Shown: positions 30,803 through 43,310, counted from the stretch's first letter. The stretch is 64,000 nt of DNA from Brachionus manjavacas (GCA_019054805.1 JAHQIY010000010.1:2277501-2341500), one strand, 5' to 3'. Translations and numbers: made by a program. Notes: generated by a model from the sequence alone, not told the origin.

Positions 30803-32954
30803 TTAAACTTCTCCTAGCCTCCGCAAAATTTGCCGGAGTGTACTCCTTACTAAACTTGAGGTTAAGTTTGGTCTCTTTTCTGATATAAAATCTGTTGCAG
30901 CAAGGATATTATCATTGAATTCACTTAACATTTTTTCAGCATTCCTGAATGCCCAATCATTCATCGATGGGATAAAATAGGACATGATTTTGCCAAACAC
31001 AGACGTTGCACTTATACTACTATTTTCAAGCAAAAAGTCTATTCCTTTTTTAAACAAACATTTAATCTTTACACTCGGATATTTTGAGAATTTAATATCG
31101 GATGAAAATATTGCAGGTCCTCTAAATAACATTTTCCTTTGATTCCTTTATCTCCGATAGTCAAATTTTTCTTCGAAACTTTTTCAACACTCTTTGAATA
31201 ATTAAATTCATTTCTTCGAACAATTGCTTCGGTAAAAGGGTAAATGTGAACATTCCCACCTAAAAAAAATGAATATTTGTAAGTTACTAAAATTTATATT
31301 GGTTTTTAAAAGTCTCATTTTTTAAATTGTTATTTTTTCAAATTTTTGGACGAATAAAAATAAAATAAAGACTCAAAAACTTTCAAGCTTTAGATAAAAA
31401 GAAAATTATTGTCCTAAAATATTAAAGGTTTTAAATTAAAGACTTGCAGAATTTTATCATTAAAATAAAATTGAGAAGGCATTGCCACGACTTTATATGG
31501 TGGAACAATGTTTGTATCAGATGATACAACTTGAAAAACAATTTTTAGACTCATAGTAAAAAAGTTATTTTGTTTTAAGATTTTTGTTTTTGGTCCTAGT
31601 TCCAAAATTCACAATGCCAATTTTTTTGAAATAAACTAGATTCAAATTTACCTTTTTTTGTTCTTAAAGTTTTTCCTGGTTGCAAACATTTTAAGCAACC
31701 ATAAAATCCTGTTGAATTTTTTATGTTCAAAACCATTGCTCTAGCTGGTTTATCATAAACACCACTAAGTAAAAAAAATTTAACATTCCTGTATTTTTCT
31801 GATCTTGCATTAAAAGCAACTCCGAATTCCAGCTTTTTCAAATTTTGCACAACATTATTGATTAGATATTCAATAGCTGGTTTCCCATTAGAAACAGCAA
31901 TACCTTTTTTTTAAAAAAGATTACTTCAAAATAAAATTCAAAAGATTATTGAATAATCTCCAGCTTGACTTTATCATAATTATGAAAATATTTTCTTTCA
32001 ATTTTTTTTAAATAAAAGTTAAATAAATTAGGTACCTGCGATAATAGTGTTTTCTATGCAGAAACGATTTTGAATTGGGAGTTCGTTTATAACCAAAATT
32101 ATAGGCCAAATCGACAAATTTGACTTCTCACAAATATTGATTCCATCGGTACTAAATGAGAGAGAAAGACATTCACCACTCAAAAATTTTTCTTTATTTT
32201 CGTTCATAAACTGCTTGTTTATTTCACCTGAATAAAAATCTTCTATTGAATCATTATTAAAACTCTTTTGATTTGTAAATCGATTTCAAGAACGTAATTA
32301 ATTTGAAATCTAAAAAAAAATTTTTTATATTTTTTTTTAAATAGAAAAATATACCTGACTAAGCAGAAATTGCATACTCGGTTTGATTTTTCAAACGGTT
32401 TAGTCAATAAACAGTTTTTACAAAAAAAAAATTTTTTAAATTTTATTGAATCTTCACAGTGGTCAAGAAGAATTTTAGCACAACTATCAAAATCTTTGGC
32501 TAAAAACTGTTGGGAGGATAAAGCATTAATTCCTTCACATGTGAGCTTTAAAGCACTCTGTGATAATTTGCCACTGAAAAACAAGGTTAAGAATAAAGCA
32601 CAATATTCTAGATTTTTTTTTTTTTTGATCAATATTCTCAGTTGAATTATTAATAGAATATTTAATCAGATTTGTATTAAATTCTGAATTTAGTTGCCGC
32701 AATGTGTCTTCAGTTGAAGTCCTCGTATCTTCTATGTTTAAAGAGCTTGTCGAAAAATGTTCCTCTGTGTAATAGCTTGGGTCATCTGTCATATTATTTT
32801 TCTCTCCAAATGTCGAACTTTCCAATAATGAAACGGATTCTGTTGTTTTTTCCGATTTCATTCTCATTTGATTGAGCTGACGTCTAATTAGCTGTCTTGA
32901 CTTAAGACCTGTTCTTAAATAGCTAAATTTCGATCGGTATAATTTAGAATCCAT
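30803..32954 (-). mobile_element. CACTA/Transposase_21-like transposase gene, broken (copy A)
   Basis: Minus-strand exons with short introns. The N-terminus (MDSKLYRSKFSYLRTGLKSR, then a low-complexity acidic tract) is followed by KLSQSALKLTCEGINALSSQ and a Cys knuckle (FCKNCLLTKP...VCNFC). Next exon: LSLSFSTDGINICEKSN, SIWPIILVINELPIQNRF. Next: FLLSGVYDKPARAMVLNIKN, STGFYGCLKCLQPGKTLR. The DG...WP..LV.NELP...R block and the ARA...GC-x2-C knuckle are the core of the Transposase_21-type family as I know it; exact superfamily is tentative. Several frameshifts. The frame 31,132-30,803 appears to be its downstream part, cut by the LINE. It sits inside the MULE. Confidence 0.6.
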
Positions 32955-33289
32955 TCTAAAAAAAATTTGAAACTTTGAATAAAAAAAATCTCAATTAAAT
33001 TATTTCTCAATTAAAAGCTAGACTATAAAAATACATGCATGTTTTATGAAATTATAATTTAGTTAATTATTCATGTACACAATTTTCATTTTTAAGCAAG
33101 TAATAATTGTAAGCAAAGAAAATTTAAAGTTCAGGAAAAGTTCATAATCAAGCTCCACCCTTACTAATTTTACTATTTAATAATTGAATAATTGTAAGTC
33201 ATCGGTTATTCAGTGAATCTAATGATTATTCTTCAATGAACTTCACTGATTCATCGAAAAAGCATTACTTAGGATTAAACTGGGTGGAG

Positions 33290-34083
33290 CAGATAAATAA
33301 GGAGAAATAACATTTAAAACTTTGACATACATTTGATCAGTTTTTCTTGGTAATAAACAATAAATCAAAGGCACACAACGTCCATGAACCAAACCATGTA
33401 TGGTTTATACTTGGTGAAATAAGCGAGGCGCAATACTTCAAGTACCATCGGCAAAAATGTGAGAATTTTCTATTAACTTTAAATTGTCTGTTGTTGAAAA
33501 AATTAAAAAATCTTTCATCGTCGATTTCACCTGAATCATAAAGTAAAAAATCTTGATCACTTAACGTCAATTTTAGAAAATCAGTTATGACAATATCTGA
33601 TAATTTTTTTGGTTCTGGTGGAAATTCAGGTTGAACTTGTTTCTTATAGCGGTCGACAGCTTGTCGATCAGCATCATTCGTAGCCATAAAAGCAACAGCT
33701 TCTTTTGAACGAACTTCCTAATTGAATTTTGTGATAATTTTCTTAGGTGGAATGTTTGGCGTAATTTTGGCAATTGCTTTAGTACTTTCTTTGATTTTAC
33801 GTCGTTTCTCCATCAATTCAAAGCGTTTTTGGTTAGGACCATGATTATGTATTTCATGTGTAAATTTTACTGTGTACTCTTTACCTATAACTTCACCATC
33901 TGTTATACACTTAGCTTTACAAGCTTCGATACATCTCCACTTTACAACACCAGCATCAGAAGAATAAACACGGAAAAAAAAACCATTAATGAATAATTGA
34001 GGACAGTCTTGTTGAGACATTGTTACGGTTCCGATTTGAATGTTTAAATTATTAAAGTCATTAACCAATTCATTTACAGCCAT
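33290..34083 (-). pseudogene. MULE transposase, N-terminal FLYWCH finger and start of the nuclease domain
   Basis: Starts MAVNELVNDFNNLNIQ. A FLYWCH-type zinc finger follows (residues about 27-75: FINGFFFRVYSS, VVKWRCIEACKAKC, TVKFTHEIHNHG, with Cys-Cys-His-His). A Lys-rich linker leads to QVQPEFPPEPKKLSDIVI. In a shifted frame the first catalytic strand is recognisable (FADGT), then PRLFHQV and RCVPLIYCLLPRKTDQMYVK, typical of MULE DDE cores. One frameshift and internal stops make it dead. It breaks off near 33,260, where the 5.7-kb insertion begins. Confidence 0.8.
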
Positions 34084-34669
34084 TATTAATTAGTTTTTCA
34101 AAAACGCGCTTTTTAAGTTGTGTGATTTTTTTCTATACTATATTTTATTCTTTTTTCTTAATTGCTATTTTTTTGCTATTTTTTTTTGTTTTTATTTTGC
34201 TATTTTTTTGCTGAATTTTACTAACTTAATTGCTAATTTTTTTTCTTACTATTTTAAATTTGCTAAATTAATCGTGTTCAATTAACCTTGCTAATTTTAC
34301 CAGTGCTAATCTAATACATAGCCTTCCGAGTCGCATCTTTGCTGTGTCATCGGAGTGAAAAGTCTCGATTTTGGACTTTAAGGATTTAAGTAGGGTCGTT
34401 AATTGAAGTTTCCAAATTTCGAAATTTTTTGAAATTTTTTTATTTGAATCAAAAATTTCAATTTTGAGCTCTAGATTTTTGTTAAATTTTTTTTTCATAA
34501 TTGAAAATTTTGATTATTTAAAAATTTTATTTGTCGAAATTTATTAAATCAAAATTTTTGAAGTAGAAAAGTTTGAGTCTAAAATATTCGAATTAATATT
34601 AACTAAAATTAAAAATAATTTATATAAAATTTAAGAATTTGTTCTAATAATAAAAAAAACCATATTCAA

Positions 34670-35060
34670 CGCGAATGGTTTCTATTCGATTTCTTGACTC
34701 ATTTTTAACTGACCCGCTGAACTAAACAAATCTTCAGATAGGACTGCATATACAAATCTACATATCTTACCTAAGCTTGGAATTTGTTTTTGATGATGTC
34801 GAATAAGATCCAAAGCACTATATAATTTATTTTCTGAACTTGTTATGAAATATAGTTTCATAAGTCAAAAATTCAATATCCAAATCAGTAGTTTATTCTT
34901 GAACAATATTTTCTGAAAGCTGGTTTTTGTCTCTTTTTTTGTTAATCTGCTTAAAATGTTTGAATCAGATGAGCTCGATTCTATTAATGGAGAAATTGAA
35001 GAAGCCGATATATCGGTACAGTTTCTTACGTCTGATTCTGAATTAATATAAAGACAAACA
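34670..35060 (-). mobile_element. hAT transposase C-terminal (dimerisation) fragment
   Basis: The minus strand reads IPSLGKICRFVYAVLSEDLF, then SSAGQLKMSQEIE and LNMVFF. This corresponds to the hAT dimerisation block (P.L..L....L..PA.S...ERVFS.AG......R..L......L). The segment upstream is Ser/Asp-rich and broken by stops. No ends seen. It is on the strand opposite to the larger hAT fragment downstream. Confidence 0.6.
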
Positions 35061-35159
35061 ATTATTTGACAGTCGATTTCGCTTTATCTATTATTTCGGT
35101 TCTTCTTAACTCATCTTTGATATAGCCAAATATATAATTATAATTAGTGTTGTAAATAA

Positions 35160-35335
35160 AGAGCATTTGAATTTACTCTTGACTAATTAAATTTATTTCT
35201 AAATTTAAATTTGAATTTAAACAAATTTTTTATTTAAATTTTAAATTTAAACAAATTTCTTATTAGAATTTGAATTTAAACAAATTTCTAATTTGAATTT
35301 AAATTTTAACAATTTTCAAATTTGATTTTTACTAT
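35160..35335. repeat. Degenerate AT-rich tandem repeat
   Basis: Units of about 40 bp built on aaatttgaatttaaacaaat are repeated four times with changes. Confidence 0.75.
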
Positions 35336-35606
35336 AAACCCAGAAAAAAAATGAACTCAAATTTGAAACATAAAAGAATAAAATTTTGAATATAAAATAT
35401 AAAACAATTAAGCTTTAATTTGAAAATCGAAACAATAATTTAAATTTGTTTTGATGTATTTTGAAATAAGTGTATTAATTGTAAATTATAATTAAGCGAA
35501 TAAATTCTTTTTCATATTTTTTCTTTTCCAATTAATTAAAGATATTTTTAAAATAATATAAAAAATTGATTTTTTTATTCAATTAAAACCAACTTAATTT
35601 TTTAAA

Positions 35607-37367
35607 GTGAGTCAAACTCATGCTTTTTTAGAAACACCCGTTACTACTCAATCGATTCACAAAAAGCGATACAAAAAAAGTTCTCTTGTCCACAATCATT
35701 CAATTATAGTAATTGAAGGTGAATATAGTAAATTAAAATGCTGCTTTTGCACTGTTGAGTATAGTAATATAATTTCCACAAGCAATATGCTTGGACATTT
35801 GTAAAAGGAGCACGCTTTGGAATTGGGATATCAGCATAATAATAATCATGAATTCGCTCACGAAGATGATGAAAATGATGTACCGCATAAAAAAATTCAT
35901 GGCTTCGTCAGGTTTGCTCGATTTAAATCTTATCCAGTTTGTTGTCTCAGCAACCTTGCCATTCTCAATTGTGGAAAATAAATATTTTGCCAATCTCGTG
36001 AATAGCCTTAATCCTTCCTATACGCTACCATCACGTTATATTTTAACATCAAAAATTTTAAATGACCAATATGACAAAATTACTGTTTCAATCCAAAATG
36101 AGTTAATGGATGCCGAACATGTAGCAATAACACTTGATTGTTGGACTTCTTTACAGGGTTATCCTTACTTAGGAATTACGTGTCATTTTTTCTCTTCTAT
36201 CTTAAAACTCCTAATTTGTTAGAATGCCACTTACCAGGCAGTCACTCATGTGAAAATATTTCAATTGCTTTATTGGATATATTGAAAAAATGGCAGAATT
36301 CTAACAAATTATCTAGAATTGTGACAGGTAATGCTAAGAATATTTCAGTTTCCGTAATTGAAGCTTTAAGACTGATCCAACATCCATCAAAAAAATTAAA
36401 GCAAATTGGCTGTTAAGCTCATATTTTAAATCTAATTATATTAATAATAGGTAAACTTTCTCAAACGTCAAAAGATCAATTTATTGGCTCAAATCTTGAA
36501 ACTGTTAAAGAATTAAATGAGGAAGATCACCATTTAGATTTAATTTCACAAAGTCAAGAAATATAATCCTTGAATCTGTTAGGAATTTAATTGTCAAATG
36601 TATCAAAAAAAATCTACTTTTCATCAATCAACAATTTTAGCTGAGATCTTAACAACTAAACAAATTTCTGCAAAAGTAAAACAACATAAAATTATTCAAG
36701 ATGTTACAACGCGGTGGAATTCAACCTTCATAATGATGGAACGATTTTTGGAACAATTCGAGCTAATAAATGAAGCATCAAACGATTGTCAATTTAAAAT
36801 AAATATGAAAATTCTATATTTGATAATAATGAAGAAAAAATGATGCAAGAAGCTGTTGAAATTTTGCAACCTATTTACGATGAAACTTTGGAATTATACG
36901 GTGTTAAATTTCCTACTATTTCAGTCGTTATACCGATTTTTACTGGCTTAAAAGTTCTTTTTGAAATTCAAGAAGAAGATTCCTTATTTGAAAGAGTAAT
37001 GAAAAAATTTGTTTTATATTTTACAAATCACTATATTGAAAAATATTCTATTTTTAGAATTGAATATTATATTTCATCAACATACTTAGATATACGAACA
37101 AAATCATCTGGGAGATGTAATGAGAGACAGAAAAAAGAATATGTTTCAAAAGCAAAAGCTACTATTATAGCTATAGTTAAAGATTTGCCAGAAAATTTTA
37201 AACAAATGTTGAAAACCTTTGATACCACATTAACAAACACCGTAATTGATGGTTTGAATCTCGAATCCAATCAAACAAGTCACGAGAAAAAAAAAGTCTT
37301 TAAATATTTGATTTCCAAAAAGAATTTAAATCAAAAAAAAATAAACAAAAATGCACAATTTAGATAA
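35607..37367 (+). mobile_element. hAT transposase, degenerate, plus strand
   Basis: Successive plus-strand frames. A BED-type finger (KLKCCFCTVEYSN, TSNMLGHL) is first. Then SLNPSYTLPSRYILTSKILN, VAITLDCWTSLQGYPYLGIT with the hAT first-Asp block (T.D.WT). Then LARL-like pieces including GNAKNISVSV and CAHILNLIIL, RWNSTFIMMERFLEQFELIN (RWNS...ML block) and EILQPIYDETLELYGVKFPT. The C-terminal dimerisation domain is missing. At least four frameshifts or stops, so an old copy. Terminal repeats were not found. Confidence 0.8.
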
Positions 37368-37369
37368 AG

Positions 37370-39090
37370 AGTTATAAGTAGTTTAGGTATATATTTATCA
37401 GGATTTTCACTTCACATAATTTTACTTTAATTTTAAGTGTACCATTTATTATTTAATATTTAACAGTATTGTCATCATTTTCAGCACACATTCATAAAAA
37501 GTATTCTTGTGACTAGCCACAGTTGTTGGATAATGAAGTTAACTACCAAAAGAAACAATACTAGGACACTCAACAGTTTCAATGCTCAAATTGATAAAGA
37601 ATACTCAAAGTATATTCATAAGGGCTGCGATAGCCTTAATCCACTAAGCTCAAATTTTGATGTGGTATAAATCTTTATACTATAGGAACTACTATTAATA
37701 CACTTTCTTAACATTTTCGATTTCATGCGTTTTCTTTTCTTTTTTCTATAGATTCTGGATTTTGATACTCGTCTTCATCCTCAGATCTTTAATTTTAATT
37801 ATGATTCGGCCTTATTTTGTTCTAAAATTTCCTGAAAAATCAACTTGAAGGTCTGTATTTTTTTTATTTTTAAGTTTTTTTAGCCTTAAGTTGCTTTTTT
37901 GCTATTTTAAGTGAAATTACTTTTTATTAAAAAAAATTTTATCTTGTAGAAAATTTTTTAAATTTAAAATTTTTTTTGTCTGATTTTTCGGTGCAAAGCA
38001 ATTAAACTCACACTCAAAATCACCTTTTTTCGCTTTAGTTTTTAAACTTTAAATTTATATTATTTCTATTAAGATTCTATTTTGTTGTGTTCTTTCACGA
38101 CAATTCGTCATTTTTTCTTAAAATTCACAAAAAATTCGAAAATCATTTTTTTGTTTAAACAAAAAATTGCCATTTTTTTTTGTTTAAAATAGTTTTTTAA
38201 TATTTTACCATTTTTTATTTTTTTAATCTGAAGGAGCTTTTGCTCATCACAGAAATATAAATAACGTAATTATCCGAATTGAACGACATGTCTTTAAAAT
38301 AGAGTACTATTTTAGTGACACGCTGTTATAAGATGTAAAAGATTTTTTAGTGACAAGTCTCTTAATTTGGAAAGTTAATTTGAATTTAAAAAACTTTGTG
38401 ACATATAGCTTATTTTATTTCATTAAGGCTAAAGTATTGCAGTTGTGTTTATTATCTTGAGCATGGGATTTGTAAGCATTTTGTAGCTTTAAGTCGACTG
38501 ACTTATACTCCATTAGAAGATGATGTTAGAGAATACCACCGAAATCCAACAATGGAGCATTATCAAAAAAATAATTTATTGACTATTTAAATTAGATAAA
38601 TTTTACTTTAGATAGGATTTATTTTACTTTAAAAGAATAATTTACTTTAATGAAAAACAGTTTCCTTTATTTAAGATTAATTTTACTTTAACTTAATAAT
38701 ATTTGTCTTTATTTAAAAAATAAACTATTTAATTTCGTAATTTTTTACTTTAAATAAGAAATTTTTTTCTTTAGTTTAAATAGTAAGCCATTTTCTATGG
38801 CTTAAAGCTTTAATCCATTTATATCTTCATTTTTTGACTTAATCGGAAGATAATTTTAGGTTTTTTGTTTTTGACGAATTTTTGTCCAAAATTTCACAAC
38901 ATTTTGACACACAACAATCAAAGATCTAATTCAATTAGATCTTTAGAGTCTAATAATTAAAAAAATAATACTTTTGAATTTTTTAATCTAAAATAAAATA
39001 ACTTTTGTTAATATATTTTTGCTTAATTTTACAACTTAAATTCTTTAATTAATTTTAACAAAATCTAAAAAAATTTCCGCTATTTTATTT
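37370..39090. other. Intergenic, with a short coding-like remnant
   Basis: Mostly AT-rich. At about 38,460-38,590 a plus frame reads HFVALSRLTYTPLEDDVREY and then HRNPTMEHYQKNN before a stop, protein-like but not recognised. At about 38,235-38,260 ctgaaggagcttttgctc resembles the 3'-end hairpin of the CR1-like LINEs. A run of tttactttaa motifs (38,590-38,790) is low complexity. The promoter of the cyclophilin gene must lie near 39,000, but no motif stands out. Confidence 0.4.
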
Positions 39091-39098
39091 TTTCAAAA

Positions 39099-40824
39099 AT
39101 GCCTGACACACACAAAGCCAATTCATCGCTGAATCAATCGATGAGCTCAGGAGCGGAAACTGAAAAGACCAAGAGACAAAAAATAGTTCGCACCAAATGT
39201 TTTTTCGACATGGAATTCAACAAGCATCCCGTGGGTCGAATCATATTCGAACTTCACAATGAACAATGTCCGAGAACCTGCGAAAACTTTCGTTCCTTGT
39301 GCACTGGTGAACGAGGCCTAGGCATCACAACAAACAGAAGACTGTACTACAAGGGATCACCTATTCACAGAGTAGTCAAAAATTTCATAATTCAAGGTGG
39401 CGATTTCACCGAGGGAGATGGAACTGGTGGTGAGAGCATTTACGGTGGATGTTTTGCTGGTAAAACAAATCAAGCATTATTTTTCCATTGTATACCTTTT
39501 TTTTTAATTCTAGATGAGAATCTTGAAGGCAAACATGAAAAAGCGTTTCTACTTTCTATGGCAAACCGTGGCAAAGACACCAATGGCTCTCAGTTTTTTA
39601 TGTAAATATTCATGATTAAAATAAAAGAAGAGACTTTTTATCAGTTTTATTTAGAACTACGGCTCCGGCCCCGCACCTTGACGGGTACTTATTTTTAACT
39701 ATTATCATTATTATCTAATTAATGAAAAAATATTTTTTTGTTTAGAAAGCACGTGGTTTTTGGTCATGTGATAAAAGGTCATGAAATTTTAAAGCTTATT
39801 GAAAATATGCCAACTAATGAACAGGACCGTCCGCTGACCAATGTGGAAATATCCCATTGTGGCGAGTTAATTTTGCGCATAAAAAGTAAATTAAAAAATA
39901 AAAAAAATTTAAATTTTTTTTAAAATTTGATTAGAGAAAAAAAAAAGTAAGAACTCGTCTTCATCTAGTTCCAGCTCATCTTCTTCATCACCTTCTGATT
40001 CTGATGAAAATGAAGGCAAAAAAAAAGAAAAGAAAAAAAAAGCTGATAGAGAAAATGACATAGAAAGTCAAATATCTGAAATGAAAGCTAATGCAACAAA
40101 AGCCGATGATTCGGAATTTTGTTCAGTTCGTCCTGAGGAAGTGCCACCGGTGCCTGAGAACAAATTTCTAAAAAGACACACAGACGGTCCGACAAATATT
40201 CAGCCAGAGCGCAAAAGGTCTAGGTCACGTGATTGGTACAGGGATGCTGCAGGTCGTAAAGTGAAGGGCCGAGGTGTTCTCAGGTACACCGGAAGAAGCC
40301 GGTCAAGGTCTAGGACCCCACCGTTATGGAGAAGAGTGACCAATGAGCGGAGACACCTGCCCGAATCGAGAGATAGGGAAAAGAATATAAAAAACTATGA
40401 AAATTTTGTGAGAGAAAGACGACCAAGAAGACTGAGTGCACCAAAGAGGCATCGATCCAAGTCACGTGATCACAGTCGTAAGTCAAGGAGTTTGTCGCCT
40501 AAAAAGGGTAAATCTAGAGAACGATCTAGGGATAAAAAAAGGAGTAAGAGCCACGAAAGAGAGGGGAGTGGAAAAAATGATCAGACTGCGATTGTGGAAA
40601 AAGAAAAATCAGTGGAAAAATCTTCAAAATCGAAAGAGAATGTCAAAGAGAAGAAAAGTAGAGAGCGAAGTAAGCCGCGCAATTCAAGTTCTGATAGATA
40701 TTCAAAAAGATTTCGAAGGAAAAAAAGCCATTCAAGAAGATCGGCATCGTCTGGTTCACGGTCATCTCCTAGTCACTCAGGACATAAGCATTATCATCAT
40801 CGAAGATCCAAGTCAAAAGATTAA
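39099..40824 (+). CDS. PPIG: Nuclear SR-type cyclophilin (PPIG/NKTR-like), five exons
   Basis: Peptidyl-prolyl isomerase tied to the splicing machinery, about 502 residues. Exons 39099-39459, 39514-39601, 39655-39684 (a 30-nt micro-exon), 39746-39885, 39935-40824; the four introns of 49-61 nt fit GT-AG and phase. Residues about 33-200: cyclophilin domain ([81 protein letters not shown]). Catalytic Arg (HRV) and His (KHVVFG) are present; the usual Met before CQGG/VQGG is Ile, and the position of Trp121 in cyclophilin A is His, as in other large nuclear cyclophilins. Residues about 205-502: poly-Ser acidic tract, then an RS domain with [26 protein letters not shown], a motif shared by PPIG and NKTR. 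Which of the two is the orthologue is not settled. Confidence 0.9.
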
Positions 40825-40829
40825 TCATA

Positions 40830-41065
40830 CTCTTTTTGATTAAATTTTTTTTAAATACTACTTTATTGTTAATAAATTTTGACAAATATTAATATTTTCG
40901 TTTTTATAAAAAATATAAAATTATAAAAAATTTCAAAAAAACATTACGGTCTTATAAATTTGTTTCTGATAAGATAAATAAAATATTTTCATTTTTAGGA
41001 TTTAAAAAGGTTTTTTTATTTGGAATTCTTGTTTTCGTATAATTTCATTAAATTTGGTAATATCT
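40830..41065. terminator. 3' end and polyadenylation region of the cyclophilin gene
   Basis: AT-rich sequence after the stop codon with several AATAAA-like signals (attgttaataaattt near 40,870, aataaaatatttt near 40,980). The exact site is not determinable. Confidence 0.3.
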
Positions 41066-41069
41066 GGTA

Positions 41070-41610
41070 TATTTACATTTCGACAAGTTAATTTGGAAAA
41101 GGTAGTTTTCGACAACTTAATTTCGACAATAAAAAATTAAGAAAATCAATTTTCGACGAAGCAAATAGAACTCGACAAATTAATTTTCGAGTTCTATTTG
41201 ACAAAACTTGACAAGATTTTTTTGCGTGTGTTTTTTTATTTTATTTTATTATGAATGATTTAGTGAACTCAATTAATAACTTAAGCCGTGATACATTATT
41301 TTGGAAGAACGCATAAATCAAATTTTAAATGATTATAATGATCAAGATATTTATCAATACTTAACTAATTTATCTAAATAAATTAATTACTATTAATTTT
41401 TTCTATATTTTCGATTTTTTCATTTTCAATTAATTTTTCTTTATAAATATTTTTGTCTAATCTTTATTTGCCCAATTATAGGACGTTTGTCGAAATAATT
41501 AACATCGAAATATTATTTTGCGAAAATGGTTGTCTAATTAACAATCTTGTCTAATTTATCTTGTCGAAATTTACCTTTACGAAATTTACTTATCGAAAAG
41601 TAGCAGATTT
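41070..41610. mobile_element. Miniature inverted-repeat element, ~0.53 kb
   Basis: The left end tacatttcgacaagttaatt, ggaaaaggtag and ttttcgacaac is mirrored with changes at 41,550-41,605. Internal hairpin gaactcgac/gtcgag-like near 41,170. A short frame inside (MNDLVNSINNLSRDTLFWKN) resembles the start of the MULE transposase at 34,083 (MAVNELVNDFNNLN), so this may be a MULE-derived non-autonomous copy. Confidence 0.55.
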
Positions 41611-42769
41611 GTAATATTTACTAAAAAAATTAAAATTAATTTCAAAATTCTCGCAATTTCTTTATTTAGGTTTTTTTAATTTCTTTTTTAAAAGTTTGAT
41701 TTATCTCAACTATCAAAAAATTCGTATCGGATCATACTTTGAAATTTAATGAGCAAGGTAACATAGAAAAAAGAGAAGAAAATTAAAAATTTAGACAAGC
41801 TCCTTAAAAAAAGAAGACGAAAATCTGGACTAATAATTAAACTGGCGCCAGTTAGATCAACCGAAAAAATTTCTTCAGATTTTATTAATATCATTAAATA
41901 AATTTCAAATCATCTTTTCTGATCTTTCTTACCATAAATATATTTTTTTATGTCTAAAAAAAGAAATATATAGTTTTGTTTGTAGAGAGATGAAGAAAAA
42001 AACATATTTAATGAAAAAAAAGATAAATAAAGAGAATCACACATACTTTTTAATTTAAAAAAAATGATAAAATCACCTAAATTGTAACTAATTTTTATTA
42101 GTTGATAAATTTTTTTCCTGATTTTACCTAGGATAGTCTAATTTATCATATTATTATTATTATTTATTTCAATGAACGCCTTAAAGGCGATGTTAATAAA
42201 AATTTAGAAAATAAAATGTAATAAATAAGACAAAGTTTAAGTGTTTTCTAAAAAATTTAAATAAAAATTGAATAAAATATTTAATTTAAATGTTAATTTT
42301 GTTTTTTTTTTCTTTCTGCTTTTTTAATTTCAATAATTATTATTCATTTTATACATAAATATATTGATAATAAATTAAAATTATATTTCAACACTCTTCG
42401 TGCTCACTGTTTATGGGTATCGATTGAAAAAAAAAAAAGTTTGACTTCGGAGTTTAATTTTGTTATATAGTCTGTATATATCCAATTGAAAATTCAATTT
42501 TTTTTCTATTTTAAAATTTTAGTTCAAAATAATTTTTGTTATTTTCTCACTTTTTTCATTTTTATGTACGTTTTATACTGCTTTTAAAAAAAGCTCCAGA
42601 ATCGGCTAAATTACATAATTTTACATTATTCTTTGTAAGCTTATGTAATGAGTATGCATCCGTACATTTTAATAATTTTTAAATTTTATTTTTTTTTTAA
42701 AATTGAAGAATCTTTCTCTAAATACAATCTTGTAACTATATTTTGGAAATTTTCTATTTATCTTTTTCT

Positions 42770-42870
42770 TTACCTGTAATGGCTTCCGAGTAAGCCATCT
42801 CCGCAAGCTCGCTTGCTGAAGCTCTTTATTACTATAATAACTTTAATATTTAAAGATATCTAATTTTTGG
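42770..42870 (+). mobile_element. LINE 3'-end remnant
   Basis: ttccgagtaagcc, cgcaagctcgcttgctgaag and a short tatta tail resemble the 3' hairpin and (ATT)n tail of the CR1-like LINEs at 27,758 and 56,900. No coding part remains. Confidence 0.4.
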
Positions 42871-42999
42871 AAATAAAGTATATTGAGAACAAAATTAAAT
42901 TTTTCTTCGTTTTACTTTATATCCGAACGACTTAACTTAAGTCTCTCGTTAAACGAAAGGAAGCCTGAAGAAGTCATCCAGAGTTCCGAATGAGAACTC

Positions 43000-43310
43000 A
43001 AATCTTTTGATACTTCAATAAGTATCTTTAGATAGAACTAGTTAGTTTTACTGCCTCTAAAAGGTTCCGAATAGGTGACTCTATAATCGGAACCAGCTGG
43101 AATAGTTACTTCAAGTCGGTTGCTGAACAACAGACTTTAAAAAATAACCAACTGATTGGTTTTAGGCTCTGGCTGCAAACGCCACCAATACGGGGCTGCA
43201 TAAGTCTCATAGAGTTTATTAAAGTTAAGGTAAGGCGCCCGCATACTCCCACAATTAAAAGCGAATATTGGATCATTTTTAACCCCATTTTGATTTTGAC
43301 AGATAAAGGT
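43000..43310 (-). pseudogene. Unrecognised coding-like patch
   Basis: On the minus strand, GC-richer sequence reads DPIFAFNCGSMRAPYLNFNK, LYETYAAPYWWRLQPEPKTN, then after a stop LEVTIPAGSDYRVTYSEPFR. The composition is protein-like, and the patch is clearly different from the surrounding AT-rich DNA. It could be an exon of a gene or a fragment of a transposon. No family recognised. Confidence 0.35.

Larger units (their letters stand above)
27090..34310 (-). mobile_element. Mutator-like element (MULE), split by a 5.7-kb insertion
   Basis: Both outer ends are made of repeated ttagcaa-type blocks in inverted orientation (aaattagcaacaag and aaaatagcaaaattaaag near 27,095-27,145; gctaattttacc and ttgctattttt near 34,145-34,300), consistent with MULE terminal repeats. 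The transposase N-terminus lies at 33,290-34,083 and its C-terminus at 27,340-27,577, both minus, in the right order. The interval between them holds a CACTA-like transposase gene and a CR1-like LINE. A stretch of the MULE nuclease domain is lost at the junction. Exact ends and target duplication were not resolved. Confidence 0.65.

Noticed and set aside
33154-33291. gctccaccc/gggtggagc inverted pair as a MITE
   Set aside because: The right copy is part of the MULE coding sequence (SAPPSL), so the 9-bp match is probably chance.
40436-40843. Alternative frame over the RS domain of the cyclophilin
   Set aside because: It is the +1 shadow of a repetitive Arg/Ser coding sequence in the spliced frame.
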